A stretch of 64,000 nucleotides of DNA from Actinomadura physcomitrii (GTDB lineage: Bacteria; Actinomycetota; Actinomycetes; Streptosporangiales; Streptosporangiaceae). A program made the translations under genes and the position numbers. The notes under the pieces are model-generated. The model was not told where the DNA came from, made no database searches, and saw only the letters and a list, made by a program, of their open reading frames with translations. Each line of letters opens with the position of its first letter. Positions within the stretch are counted from its first letter, which is position 1. The stretch covers positions 1 through 64,000 of the forward strand of contig NZ_WBMS02000011.1 in the NCBI RefSeq assembly GCF_008923205.2. Reading direction: 5' to 3'. Below, piece by piece: positions 27,948 through 36,029 of the stretch.

Positions 27948-27991
27948 GCACCGGCCGGGCACGGCCGAAGGCGGCCGTGCCCGGCCGGTGC
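27948..27991 (-). terminator. Very strong hairpin, terminator of the gene at 28014-28931
   Basis: A perfect 20-bp stem (27948-27967 with 27972-27991; arm begins GCACCGGCCGGGCACGG) with a four-base AAGG loop sits 22 bases after the stop of the minus-strand gene at 28014. It lies upstream of the LuxR-type regulator start, so it should end one transcript before the next begins. Confidence 0.8.
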
Positions 27992-28013
27992 GGAGGCCGG
28001 GACCGGTACTGAA

Positions 28014-28931
28014 TCAGGTCCGGCGCAGCGTCAGGAACGACCGGTAGACCCCGTTGGAGTCGCCCCCGTTGAACCGCAGCGCGGGCAGGGTCACCTGCGC
28101 CGCGTCCTTGGTGAAGGCGTCCGCGTCCGCCTGGCTCAGCAGCAGCTGCTGCGGCTCGCCCACCGGGTCGTCGGCGGCGAGGGCGGTGACGAGCCCGCCG
28201 AGGCTGGCGACGATGCCGAGGGCGACCGCGATCAGGTCCTGCTTGGCGGCCTTGGCCGCCACGGCGGCGGCGGTGACCACCGCGGTGATGTCCGTCACGA
28301 TCTTGGAGATGTTGCCCATGTCGTGCTCCACGTGGACCACCGTGACCAGCAGGTCGGAGTCGATGACCGCCGGGGCGCCGACGCCCCACAGTCGCAGGTC
28401 CTCCGAGCCCGACGCGGGCGCGCGGTCGCCCTCGTTGGTCTTGTACACCGGCGTCCGCACGCTGCGCGCGGGCGTGCCGGCCTCCATCTGCGCCTGCGTG
28501 ATCATGCTGATGATCTCGTAGGGCTCGTCCTTGCCGAATGATTCGGGGTTGCTCTCGTCGTCGCAGATCATGTGCGAGAACCGCAGGTCGTACTTGTGTG
28601 CGCTCGGCCTGCTCGTCGCCGGCGGCGTCTTGCGGCCGCCGAGCCGCCCGATGACCTGCTCCAGTTCCGGAGCGCTCACCGCGGTGGCGACGGGCTGGAA
28701 GGCGTGCGTGCCGCCGAACAGGGCGCGCTTGCGGTCCTGCGGCAGCGCGTCGGCCTTGGCGACCATCCCGGCGATCGCGGCCCGCGATTCCGGGATCCGG
28801 TCCAGCGCCGCCGAGAGGGTCCGGTCGACGTCGTTGCGCCGCCCGTCCGGCAGGTTCGCCGCGTAGCGGCGCAGCAGCAGGAGCAGGACCCCCGCGTACT
28901 CGTTCCCCCTGGTCGTCACAGAGTTGTCCAT
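28014..28931 (-). CDS. Unrecognised protein with a C-terminal Ala/Val-rich hydrophobic segment
   Basis: About 305 residues; I do not recognise the family. The N-terminal 90 residues are helical (YAGVLLLLLRRYAANLPDG). The middle is mixed strand and includes HMICDDESNPESFGKDEPYE and a segment VVHVEHDMGNISKIV. A long Ala/Val/Leu-rich stretch around residues 210-250 could be one or two membrane helices or a buried hairpin. The start is ATG 28931, with GGAGGAAGCACC just upstream, an excellent ribosome site. There is no signal peptide. It is monocistronic, ends at a 20-bp hairpin and is divergent from the small gene at 29154. A membrane-inserting or toxin-like role can be imagined but is not supported. 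Confidence 0.7.
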   Translation of the reverse strand: MDNSVTTRGNEYAGVLLLLLRRYAANLPDGRRNDVDRTLSAALDRIPESRAAIAGMVAKADALPQDRKRALFGGTHAFQPVATAVSAPELEQVIGRLGGRKTPPATSRPSAHKYDLRFSHMICDDESNPESFGKDEPYEIISMITQAQMEAGTPARSVRTPVYKTNEGDRAPASGSEDLRLWGVGAPAVIDSDLLVTVVHVEHDMGNISKIVTDITAVVTAAAVAAKAAKQDLIAVALGIVASLGGLVTALAADDPVGEPQQLLLSQADADAFTKDAAQVTLPALRFNGGDSNGVYRSFLTLRRT

Positions 28932-29153
28932 GGTGCTTCCTCCGCCATGTCGGGTGCCCCCCGTGGGACCCGATGACGCCGCTGACGCTACGTTCGCCGG
29001 CCGGACCGCCGCATGTGCCGGACGGTGTAGACGGCGGCACATTTCCGCTGGGCGCGTTAGGTCCGGCCCTTGGCGGGCACACCCACGGCACCCCCGGCCG
29101 CCGATCATGGACCGACCAGGAGAACCGGCGGCCACGTCCCCCCGGAGGCTGCC

Positions 29154-29351
29154 GTGCGCGTCGGAACGGCCATCGTCCTGATCTGGCTGGTCATCGGTGC
29201 CATCGCCGCCGGCCAGCGGCACTACTACGACGACCGGAAGGCCAGTTGCGCCAAGGTCGGCACGGTCCTCGTCACGATCGTGGCCGGCCCGCTCAACTAC
29301 GTGGGCGCGAACCCGAAGGTCCACTGCAAGACGCCGCAGCCCGGCAAGTGA
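29154..29351 (+). CDS. Small single-span membrane protein
   Basis: Sixty-five residues. GTG 29154 follows GGAGG at 5 bases, which sets the start despite an in-frame codon further up. One hydrophobic helix (VGTAIVLIWLVIGAIAAGQ) is followed by an outside-facing stretch with two cysteines and a second moderately hydrophobic segment (VGTVLVTIVAGPLNYVGANP). Short proteins of this form are common in actinobacteria and unassigned. It may be co-transcribed with the membrane protein gene at 29438, 86 bases downstream. Confidence 0.6.
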   Translation: MRVGTAIVLIWLVIGAIAAGQRHYYDDRKASCAKVGTVLVTIVAGPLNYVGANPKVHCKTPQPGK

Positions 29352-29437
29352 GGCGGTCGCGGCGGCCCGGCCCGCCGCGACCGCGCCTTCACCTGCGGCC
29401 TTCCCTGCCTTTGCGCGGGACGGGGAACGTGCCCGGC

Positions 29438-30190
29438 ATGGGCGCGTGGTTCACCCGGGAGATCGCCGACACCGGACGGCTCCGGCTCTTCTGCTTCTTC
29501 GTGGCGTTCATCGCGGCGTTCCTGTTCATCCGCTTCAGCGTCCGGATGATCCGCAAGCGGGTGCGGTGGTGGCCGGGGAACGTCACGCCCGGCGGCCGGC
29601 ATATCCACCATGTCGTGTTCGGCCTGGTGTTCGTGTGCGTCGGCGGGATCGGCGGGCTCGCGGTGACCGACGACTCGTCCGGCTGGGCGGCGGCGTCCGC
29701 GGCCCTGTTCGGCGCGGGGACGGCGCTGGTCCTGGACGAGTTCGCGCTGGTGTTCCACCTGAAGGACGTCTACTGGACCGAGCAGGGGCGGCTGTCGGTC
29801 GAGGTCGTGTTCGTGACGGTGGCGCTGTGCGGGCTGCTGCTGCTCGGGCTGCGCCCGCTGGGCGCGGACTCCTTCGCCGGCGGCGACGACGCGAGCGGCG
29901 GGTGGGAGTTCGCGGCGGTGCTGCTGATCGATCTCGGCCTCGCCGTCATCGCGCTGCTCAAGGGCAAGACCTGGACGGGGCTGATCGGCCTGTTCATCGG
30001 GTTCGTGGCGCTGGTCGGGGCGATCCGGCTGGCCCGCCCCGGGTCGCCGTGGGCGCGGCGCCGCTACAAGCCGGGCTCGCGCAAGGAGCGGCGCGCGGTG
30101 GCCCGCGAGCGCCGGTACCGGCGCCCCGTCCAGCGGCTCGCCACCGCGGTGGGCGACCTGATCGCGGGCCGCCCCTCCATCCGGCCCTGA
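29438..30190 (+). CDS. Multi-span integral membrane protein of unknown function
   Basis: About 250 residues with five to six hydrophobic segments: residues 14-32, 58-78, 85-102, 120-140, 155-173 and 176-196. A charged loop ALVFHLKDVYWTEQGRLSVE sits between two of them and HIHHVVFG opens another. The C-terminal 50 residues are strongly basic (KPGSRKERRAVARERRYRR) and should lie in the cytoplasm. No catalytic motif is recognised. ATG 29438 is used; GTG 29429, in frame with better upstream purines, is possible. The family is seen widely in actinobacteria without a role. Confidence 0.75.
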   Translation: MGAWFTREIADTGRLRLFCFFVAFIAAFLFIRFSVRMIRKRVRWWPGNVTPGGRHIHHVVFGLVFVCVGGIGGLAVTDDSSGWAAASAALFGAGTALVLDEFALVFHLKDVYWTEQGRLSVEVVFVTVALCGLLLLGLRPLGADSFAGGDDASGGWEFAAVLLIDLGLAVIALLKGKTWTGLIGLFIGFVALVGAIRLARPGSPWARRRYKPGSRKERRAVARERRYRRPVQRLATAVGDLIAGRPSIRP

Positions 30191-30254
30191 CCACGGCCGA
30201 CTCCCGTATGGCCTGATCCGGGCCTCGCCCGGTGGTCGCGGCGATCCGCACCCC

Positions 30255-30283
30255 ATGACATACCGACTGGTCGGTATTAGGGT
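30255..30283 (+). promoter_or_regulatory. Amidase promoter with a palindromic operator in the spacer
   Basis: A -35-like ATGACA (30255-30260) and a -10-like TAGGGT (30278-30283) are separated by exactly 17 bases. The spacer, with one base of the -35 box, is the perfect palindrome ATACCGAC-TG-GTCGGTAT (30260-30277). An operator filling the spacer would block RNA polymerase directly. The sequence resembles TetR-family operators containing ACCGAC/GTCGGT half-sites. It lies about 60 bases before the amidase start. Confidence 0.7.
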
Positions 30284-30343
30284 GGCGGTGATCGTGTGCA
30301 TCGCGGGGCGGACGCCGCCTCCCGCCGCGGAGAGAAGGGGCGC

Positions 30344-31765
30344 ATGACGCAACTGCACGAACTCACCGCGCTCGAACAGGCCGCGGCGGTGCGCACGGGC
30401 GAGGTCGCCCCCGCCGAGCTGGTCCGCCACTACCTGGCCCGCATCGAGCGGCTGAACGAGCGCTACGGCGCCTTCGTCACCGTCACGGCGGACCAGGCGG
30501 TCGCGCAGGCCGAAGCGATGACCGGCGGGACGGCCGCGGGAGAGCCCCCGGCACCGCTGTCCGGAGTGCCCACCGCGATCAAGGATCTGACGCCGACCGC
30601 CGGCGTGCCCACCGCCTACGGCTCCCGGGCCTACGCCGGTCACGTCCCCGAACGCGACGCGCACGTCGTCACGCTGCTGCGCCGCGGCGGCATGATCAGC
30701 CTCGGCAAGACCAACACCCCCGAGTTCGGGCTCTGCTGCTACACCGACAACGACCTGGCCGGCCCGGCGCGCAACCCGTGGGACCGCGCCCGCGGGGCCG
30801 GCGGCTCCAGCGGCGGCGCGGCCGCCGCCGTGGCGCTCGGCCTCGCGCCCGTCGCGCACGGCAGCGACGGCGGCGGCTCCATCCGGATTCCGGCGAGCTC
30901 CTGCGGCCTGTTCGGGCTCAAGACGTCCCGGGGCCGGATCAGCCCCGGCCCGGACGCCGCCGACGTGAGCGGCCTCGCCGTCCAGGGCCCGCTCGCGCGG
31001 ACCGTCCGGGACGCCGCCGCGATGCTCGACCTGATGGCCGTGCCGATGCCCGGCGACCCGCACTGGGCGCCGCCGCTGCCGGCCGGCGAGACCTTCCTCG
31101 GCCACGCCGGCCGCGAGCCCGGACGGCTGCGCATCGGCCGCTACGCGAAGCCCGCCGCGTCCGGCGTCGACGTCGACCCGGCCTGCATCGACGCGTGGGA
31201 GCACGCCTCCCGGGTGCTCGAAGGCCTCGGACACGAGGTCGAGGACATCCCCACGCCCTTCGGGCCCGAGGCCTCCGACCTCTTCGTCAAGGTCTGGGGC
31301 GTGCAGTCGCTCGGGTACGCCGTCGACGCGGACGCGGAGGAGGTGCTGCGGCCGGTGACCCGCGCCTGGCGCGAGTACGGCCGCCGCATCGACGGCGCCG
31401 CTTTCGCCGCCGCGGTCGGCGGGATGCAGCGCGCCGCCCGCGCGTCCATCGAGGCGACGGCCCGCTACGACGCCGTCCTGACGCCGACGCTGGCGGCGCT
31501 GCCGCAGCCGGTCGAGTACTTCGACGAGAAGGACGCCGAACCGCTCGACAACCTCCGCCGGCAGAGCGCGTTCAGCGCGTTCACCAGCGTCTACAACATG
31601 ACCGGCCAGCCCGTCGCCAACCTCCCGCTGCACCGCACCGGGGACGGGCTGCCGGTCGGCGTGAGCCTGGTCGGGCGGCCCGCCGGAGAGGCCGGCCTCC
31701 TCGCGCTCTGCGCGCAGGTCGAGGCGGCCGCGCCGTGGGACGGCCACCGGCCTCCCGAGTGGTGA
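30344..31765 (+). CDS. Amidase, amidase-signature family
   Basis: Amidohydrolase of 473 residues that cleaves a C-N amide bond. The Ser-cisSer-Lys triad is visible: Lys in TAIKDLTPTAG, and both serines in the glycine/serine-rich core GAGGSSGGAAAAVALG and GSDGGGSIRIPASSCGLFGLK. The length is typical. ATG 30344 follows AGAGAAGGGG. It is a single-gene unit behind a palindrome-bearing promoter, so it is probably induced when a repressor releases its ligand. The substrate is not known; family members act on aryl and acyl amides, nitrile-derived amides and oligomers such as nylon cyclic dimers. No TetR gene is adjacent. Confidence 0.93.
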   Translation: MTQLHELTALEQAAAVRTGEVAPAELVRHYLARIERLNERYGAFVTVTADQAVAQAEAMTGGTAAGEPPAPLSGVPTAIKDLTPTAGVPTAYGSRAYAGHVPERDAHVVTLLRRGGMISLGKTNTPEFGLCCYTDNDLAGPARNPWDRARGAGGSSGGAAAAVALGLAPVAHGSDGGGSIRIPASSCGLFGLKTSRGRISPGPDAADVSGLAVQGPLARTVRDAAAMLDLMAVPMPGDPHWAPPLPAGETFLGHAGREPGRLRIGRYAKPAASGVDVDPACIDAWEHASRVLEGLGHEVEDIPTPFGPEASDLFVKVWGVQSLGYAVDADAEEVLRPVTRAWREYGRRIDGAAFAAAVGGMQRAARASIEATARYDAVLTPTLAALPQPVEYFDEKDAEPLDNLRRQSAFSAFTSVYNMTGQPVANLPLHRTGDGLPVGVSLVGRPAGEAGLLALCAQVEAAAPWDGHRPPEW

Positions 31766-31877
31766 CGCCGCGCCGGGCAGCCGCCCGGCCGGGGGCCTGA
31801 AACGCCCCGTCAGACCGGCAGCCGCCCCCAGACCTCGTCGAGCGCCAGCCGCCCCCGCGACCGACGCGGGCGACACG

Positions 31878-31988
31878 ATGAACACCGAGGCGAAGGCCCG
31901 CTTCATCCGCGTCGTCGGCCTCGGCAACACCGCCGACTTCACCTTCCACCTCACCGAGGTCAGCGTCTACGGCACCCCGGTGGCCTAG
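31878..31988 (+). pseudogene. C-terminal scrap of an F5/8 type C (discoidin) carbohydrate-binding domain
   Basis: Thirty-six codons from ATG 31878 to TAG 31988 read MNTEAKARFIRVVGLGNTAD and FTFHLTEVSVYGTPVA. This is the conserved last strand pair of a discoidin-type domain, as found at the end of secreted glycosidases. The frame upstream (31800-31877) stays open but shows only Ala/Pro/Arg-rich sequence with no domain resemblance. The rest of the gene appears lost, leaving a relic between the amidase and the GroES-like gene. Confidence 0.65.
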
Positions 31989-31999
31989 ACCCCGCCGGT

Positions 32000-32320
32000 T
32001 CACAGATAGAGGCCGGTGCCGTGCTCGGGACGCTCGTTGGCGACGGCGTGCAGGTCGCGTTCCCGCATCACCAGGTAGTTCTCGCCCTGGATCTCGACCT
32101 CGTACTGGTCGCCGGGGTGGAACAGGACGCGGTCGCCGACCTTGACCGTGCGGACGTGGTGGCCGACCCCGCACACCTCGCCCCAGACGAGGCGGTTGGC
32201 CCGCTCGACGGTCGCCGGGATCACGATGCCGGAAGTGCTGCGGCGCTCGCCGGCGTCCTTCTCGACTTTGATCATGACACGGTCGTGCAGCATCTGGACT
32301 TCGAACTTCGGGTCGGACAC
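32000..32320 (-). CDS. GroES-like co-chaperonin family protein
   Basis: Protein of 106 residues. The Cpn10 fold is suggested by LHDRVMIKVEKDAGERRSTS, then GIVIPATVERANRLVWGEV, VKVGDRVLFHPGDQYEVEI and a closing Tyr/Leu/Val strand. The mobile loop is where GroES usually reads TAGGI/TASGI; here it is RRSTSGIVIP, so contact with GroEL is plausible. No groEL is in the window, and the protein is likely a secondary paralogue rather than the housekeeping GroES. It starts at GTG 32320, ten bases after the epimerase stop on the same strand, so the two are probably co-transcribed. Confidence 0.8.
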   Translation of the reverse strand: MSDPKFEVQMLHDRVMIKVEKDAGERRSTSGIVIPATVERANRLVWGEVCGVGHHVRTVKVGDRVLFHPGDQYEVEIQGENYLVMRERDLHAVANERPEHGTGLYL

Positions 32321-32330
32321 GCTGGAGAGT

Positions 32331-33239
32331 TTATCCGTCCTCGCGGGTGAGGGCGGCCCACGCGTCCTCGATGATCTCCGGCAGCGCGGACCGCTCCGGC
32401 CGCCAGCCGAGCTCGGCGCGGATCGCGGCGGCGTCGCAGAGCAGCACCGGCGGCTCCGGCTGCGGCGGCCGGCGCAGCGTCGGGACCGGCCGCCCGGTCG
32501 CCTTCTCGACCGCCGCGACGACCTCGTGGACGGCCGTCCCGGTGCCGCTGCCGACGTTGTAGACCCGGTCCTCGCCGAGGCGGACCGCCTCCAGCGCGGC
32601 GACGTAGGCGGCGGCGAGATCGTCCACGTGCAGGAACTCGCGGACGGCCAGCCCGTCGCCGTTGATCTCCAGCCGGGGCGCGCGGCCCGCGGCCACCGCG
32701 AGCGCCTTCGGGATCAGCCGGGTCTCGTCCGGGTCGATCCGGCCGTCCACCGAGCCCGCGACGTTGAAGGTGCGCAGCACCACCGCGCCGATCGCGCCGG
32801 TCCGGGCGTGGTACCGGACGGCCTGCTCGGCGGCCAGCTTCGACGCCCCGTACGGGTTGGACGGCGCGGTCGCCTCCGTCTCGGGGATCGGCTGCCGCTC
32901 GGGCGTCCCGTACACCGCCGCGGTCGACCCGAACACCACGCGCGCCCCAGCGGCGGCGTGCAGCACGTTGACCGTGCCCTGCACGTTGGCGGTGAAGAAG
33001 CGCAGCGGCTCCCGGAAGGACTCGCGGACGCGGGTCAGCGCCGCGAGATGGCATATCCCTTCGTACGTCCCGGACGGCAGCGACGCCGGGTGCAGGACGT
33101 CGCCGCGGACGGCCCGGACCCCGGCGGGCAGTTCGGCGTCCCGCCGCACGAGCCCGTCGACGTCGTGCCCGGCGGCCACCAGCCGCCGCGCCACCGCGTA
33201 CCCGATGTAACCCGCCGCCCCCGTCACCAATACGCGCAT
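32331..33239 (-). CDS. NAD-dependent epimerase/dehydratase (UDP-glucose 4-epimerase-like)
   Basis: Extended short-chain dehydrogenase of 302 residues acting on a nucleotide sugar. The N-terminal NAD motif is VLVTGAAGYIGYAVA, followed by the active-site region FGSTAAVYGTPERQP and the catalytic YGASKLAAEQ (Tyr and Lys). A substrate loop includes IDPDETRLIPKALAVAAGR. The sequence supports epimerase or dehydratase activity but does not settle the sugar. It precedes the GroES-like gene by 10 bases. No cell-wall or glycan genes are close, so its pathway is unclear. Confidence 0.9.
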   Translation of the reverse strand: MRVLVTGAAGYIGYAVARRLVAAGHDVDGLVRRDAELPAGVRAVRGDVLHPASLPSGTYEGICHLAALTRVRESFREPLRFFTANVQGTVNVLHAAAGARVVFGSTAAVYGTPERQPIPETEATAPSNPYGASKLAAEQAVRYHARTGAIGAVVLRTFNVAGSVDGRIDPDETRLIPKALAVAAGRAPRLEINGDGLAVREFLHVDDLAAAYVAALEAVRLGEDRVYNVGSGTGTAVHEVVAAVEKATGRPVPTLRRPPQPEPPVLLCDAAAIRAELGWRPERSALPEIIEDAWAALTREDG

Positions 33240-33320
33240 GGGTCACAGCATCGCCGGAGACGGGACCGCGGCGCCAATGCCTGCCCGCTTCCGGTCGGAC
33301 CGCGCCCGCGGGCAGGGGGG

Positions 33321-34142
33321 CTAGGGCAGGTCGGTGACGCGGGTGTAGACGCCTGGGTAGCCGGGCTTGGCGCAGCCGTACGCCCAGGAGGTGAGGGCGA
33401 CGACGCGGCCGCCCGCCAGCAGCGGCCCGCCGCTGTCGAACTGGCAGGTGTCCGCCTTCGGCGACCCGGCGCACGCCATGTCGGACGCGTCGTAGGAGCC
33501 GCCGTAGACCTTCTTGCAGGCGGCGTCGCCGGGCAGCGGCACCTGCGCGGCGCGCAGCCGGGTGTTGAACCAGTCGGACTCGGACGTGGTGCCCCAGCCG
33601 GCCACCACGCCGCTCGTCGCGGACCCGGGGGAGCCGAGCGGGACGGTCGGCCGGTCGACCCGCCGGGCCAGGGTGAGGACGGCGAGGTCGTGGTGGCTGA
33701 CCGTCTCGCCCTTGAACGAGGTCTCGCTGTACTTCGGGTGCAGCTTCACCGACGTCACCGCCACGCTCTCGCCGCCGCCGCCGGACAGGTCGTCGCGGCC
33801 GAAGGTGACCTTGAGCAGGCCGGGCACGCCGCGCAGCACCGACACGCAGTGCCCGGCGGTGAGCAGCCGGTCCGGCCCGATCAGGACGCCGCCGCAGAAC
33901 TGGCCCGCCGGGCGGACGAAGAAGACCGGCGAGCCGACGGCGGCGAGCCACGGGTAGGAGGCGGCGGACGCGGGCGCGCCGCCGACCACGGCGGACGCGG
34001 GGGAGGCGGCGAGGGGCAGCAGGGCGGCGCCGAGGCCGGCCGCGGCGAGCGCCGCCGCGACGAGGGCCCGGCCCGGCCTCGTCCGCCGGGCGCGTGTCCG
34101 CCGGGGCGCCGCCCCCGCCGGCGAGGGGGAGAAGGGGGCCAT
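33321..34142 (-). CDS. Secreted trypsin-like serine protease (S1)
   Basis: Precursor of 273 residues. A basic start and a long hydrophobic segment ending ASPASA form the signal peptide. The mature chain should begin at VVGGAPASAASYPWLAAVG. The triad is visible: His in LLTAGHC, Asp in SHHDLAVLTL, Ser in CQFDSGGPLL. The last motif has Phe where Gly is almost always found (QGDSGG becomes QFDSGG). The chain stops at VYTRVTDLP, some ten residues short of the usual C-terminal helix. Both features could alter specificity or activity. The upstream frame continues open beyond ATG 34142, but the signal peptide fixes this start. Confidence 0.88.
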   Translation of the reverse strand: MAPFSPSPAGAAPRRTRARRTRPGRALVAAALAAAGLGAALLPLAASPASAVVGGAPASAASYPWLAAVGSPVFFVRPAGQFCGGVLIGPDRLLTAGHCVSVLRGVPGLLKVTFGRDDLSGGGGESVAVTSVKLHPKYSETSFKGETVSHHDLAVLTLARRVDRPTVPLGSPGSATSGVVAGWGTTSESDWFNTRLRAAQVPLPGDAACKKVYGGSYDASDMACAGSPKADTCQFDSGGPLLAGGRVVALTSWAYGCAKPGYPGVYTRVTDLP

Positions 34143-34159
34143 CCCGGCAATGTAAGGGA

Positions 34160-35116
34160 TCAAGGGAGGGCGCGCACGCCCTTGCGGTGCGCCGCCCGGG
34201 CCGGCAGCGCCGCGGCGGCGCCGGGGTCCTCGTACCGGGGGAAGGCCGCCAGCGCGGCCAGCGCAAGCACGAAACCGCCGGCCCGCAGCAGGAACGGCAG
34301 CGCGTCCCGGGGCCACTCCTCGCCGAACAGGACGGTGCTGCTGACGATGAGGTAGGCGCGGCCGACGACGGTCAGCACGACCGCGACGATCGCGACGCGG
34401 CAGCGCTGCAGGGCGATCTGCAGCTGCCCGAGCGCGATCGCGGCCAGCCCGAGCGTCAGGTACGGGTACGCCGACTCCAGCACGGCGAGCGGGCTCCCGG
34501 TGTCGGCGTAGACGAGGGAGATGCCGCGGACGCCGGCCTCGGCGAGCCCCGCGCAGGCGCCCGCGCCGATGCCGTAGGCGACCCCGGCGAGCTTGCGGGC
34601 GTGCCGGCCGCCGGCGCGCCGGTCGCCGACCAGCCACACCAGCCCGGCGATGATCACGGCGGGCGCGCAGATCGCCGCCATCGTCCAGGGGGACTCGAGC
34701 GTGCCGGCGAGCGTGGCGTGCGCCGCCGGGGTGCCGCCACCGGTCGCCGACAGCCCGATCAGCACGGTCGCCGACACGAACAGCGCGACGCTGGCCCACT
34801 CCCGGAGGCTGAGCCGCTCGCCGAGGAACAGCGCGGCGTACCCGACGAGGAGCACCAGGCTGACCGCGAAGATCGGCTGCGCGACGGCGAGCGGCAGCTG
34901 CTGGAACGCCACCACCTCGTAGCCGAGGCCGAGGAACAGCAGCAGCCCGCCGCCCAGCCACACCGGGTCGGTGAGCATGAGCCGGGCGACGCGGAACGGG
35001 CGGCTTCCCCTCAGCGGCTCCATCCGGCGCGCGGAGACACGGAAGACGAGGAAGGCGATGTAGTAGACGGTGGTCGCGATCAGAGCGAGGGCGGCGTAAC
35101 CCAGGTCGTGACCCAT
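34160..35116 (-). CDS. DMT-superfamily (EamA-like) transporter
   Basis: Membrane protein of 318 residues with about ten hydrophobic helices in two repeated halves, the architecture of drug/metabolite exporters. The first half ends with GERLSLREWASVALFVSATVL and the second with VVGRAYLIVSSTVLFGEEWP, the matching positions of the internal repeat. Substrate is unknown. It lies 17 bases upstream of the protease start on the same strand and may be co-transcribed with it. The gene-free stretch 35117-35239 upstream should carry its promoter. Confidence 0.82.
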   Translation of the reverse strand: MGHDLGYAALALIATTVYYIAFLVFRVSARRMEPLRGSRPFRVARLMLTDPVWLGGGLLLFLGLGYEVVAFQQLPLAVAQPIFAVSLVLLVGYAALFLGERLSLREWASVALFVSATVLIGLSATGGGTPAAHATLAGTLESPWTMAAICAPAVIIAGLVWLVGDRRAGGRHARKLAGVAYGIGAGACAGLAEAGVRGISLVYADTGSPLAVLESAYPYLTLGLAAIALGQLQIALQRCRVAIVAVVLTVVGRAYLIVSSTVLFGEEWPRDALPFLLRAGGFVLALAALAAFPRYEDPGAAAALPARAAHRKGVRALP

Positions 35117-35239
35117 CGGGGGACCTCTCGGCGGATTGCGGGCGGGCGGGCCCGGGGTTCCGCGCGCCTGAGAACCACCGGAAGTCCAACATGCCGTGCC
35201 GGACTCCCCGTGACAAGACCGTGACGCTTGACTACATGA

Positions 35240-36007
35240 TCAATCGTAGTGACGGCCCGTGTCGGACGACAGCCGCGCGACCAGGCCGCGCGGTACCAGC
35301 CGGCTGAGCCCGACGATCGCCTTGTACTGCGCGCCGGGCACGCTGACCTGCACGCCGCGCCGCAGGTCGCGCAGCGCCGCGTCGACGACGTCGGCGTCCT
35401 TCAGCCACATGAACTCCGGCAGGCCGGACATGTCCATGTTCGCCCGCTGGTGGAACTCGGTGCGGGTGAAGCCGGGGCACAGCGCCATCACCCGGACGCG
35501 CCCGCGCGAGCGGCCCCGGATGTCGGCGGCCACGCCCTGGCTGAAGTTGACCGCCCACGCCTTGGACGCGCCGTAGGTGCCGCGCGTCGCGAACGCCGCG
35601 ACCGACGCGACGTTGACGATCCCGCCCCGGCCGCGCTCCAGCATCCCGGGCAGCGCCGCGTGGGTGAGCCGCAGGACGGCCTCGCAGTGCACCTTCAGCA
35701 TCGTGATCTCGTCCGCGACCGGCACGTCGAGGAACACGCCGTTGTGGCCGAACCCCGCGTTGTTGACCAGCAGGTCGACGTCCTTGCGGGCGCGCTCCTC
35801 GGCGGCGGCGAGGCCCGCCTCGGTGGCGAGGTCGGCGGTCAGCGTCCCGGCGCGCACCCCGTACCGGTCGCGCAGCCCGCCGGCGGCGCGCTCCAGCCGC
35901 TCGGTGTCGCGGGCGAGCAGCACCAGGTCGAACCCGTCGGAGGCGAGGCGGCGGGCGAACGCGGCGCCGATGCCCGCGGTCGCGCCGGTGATGAAGGCGG
36001 TCGGCAT
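35240..36007 (-). CDS. Short-chain dehydrogenase/reductase
   Basis: Classical SDR of 255 residues. The cofactor motif is FITGATAGIGAAFA, followed by NNAGFG and the catalytic Ser of NVASVAAFATRG with YGASKAW giving Tyr and Lys. An LARD/T-rich second strand suggests NADP(H). It follows the flavin monooxygenase by 22 bases on the same strand. Reductase plus Baeyer-Villiger-type monooxygenase is a pairing used for ketone or cyclic alcohol degradation, so a joint role is likely; the substrate is unknown. The start at ATG 36007 gives the expected N-terminus. Confidence 0.92.
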   Translation of the reverse strand: MPTAFITGATAGIGAAFARRLASDGFDLVLLARDTERLERAAGGLRDRYGVRAGTLTADLATEAGLAAAEERARKDVDLLVNNAGFGHNGVFLDVPVADEITMLKVHCEAVLRLTHAALPGMLERGRGGIVNVASVAAFATRGTYGASKAWAVNFSQGVAADIRGRSRGRVRVMALCPGFTRTEFHQRANMDMSGLPEFMWLKDADVVDAALRDLRRGVQVSVPGAQYKAIVGLSRLVPRGLVARLSSDTGRHYD

Positions 36008-36029
36008 GCCCGCGAGCCTAGCCTGCCGG

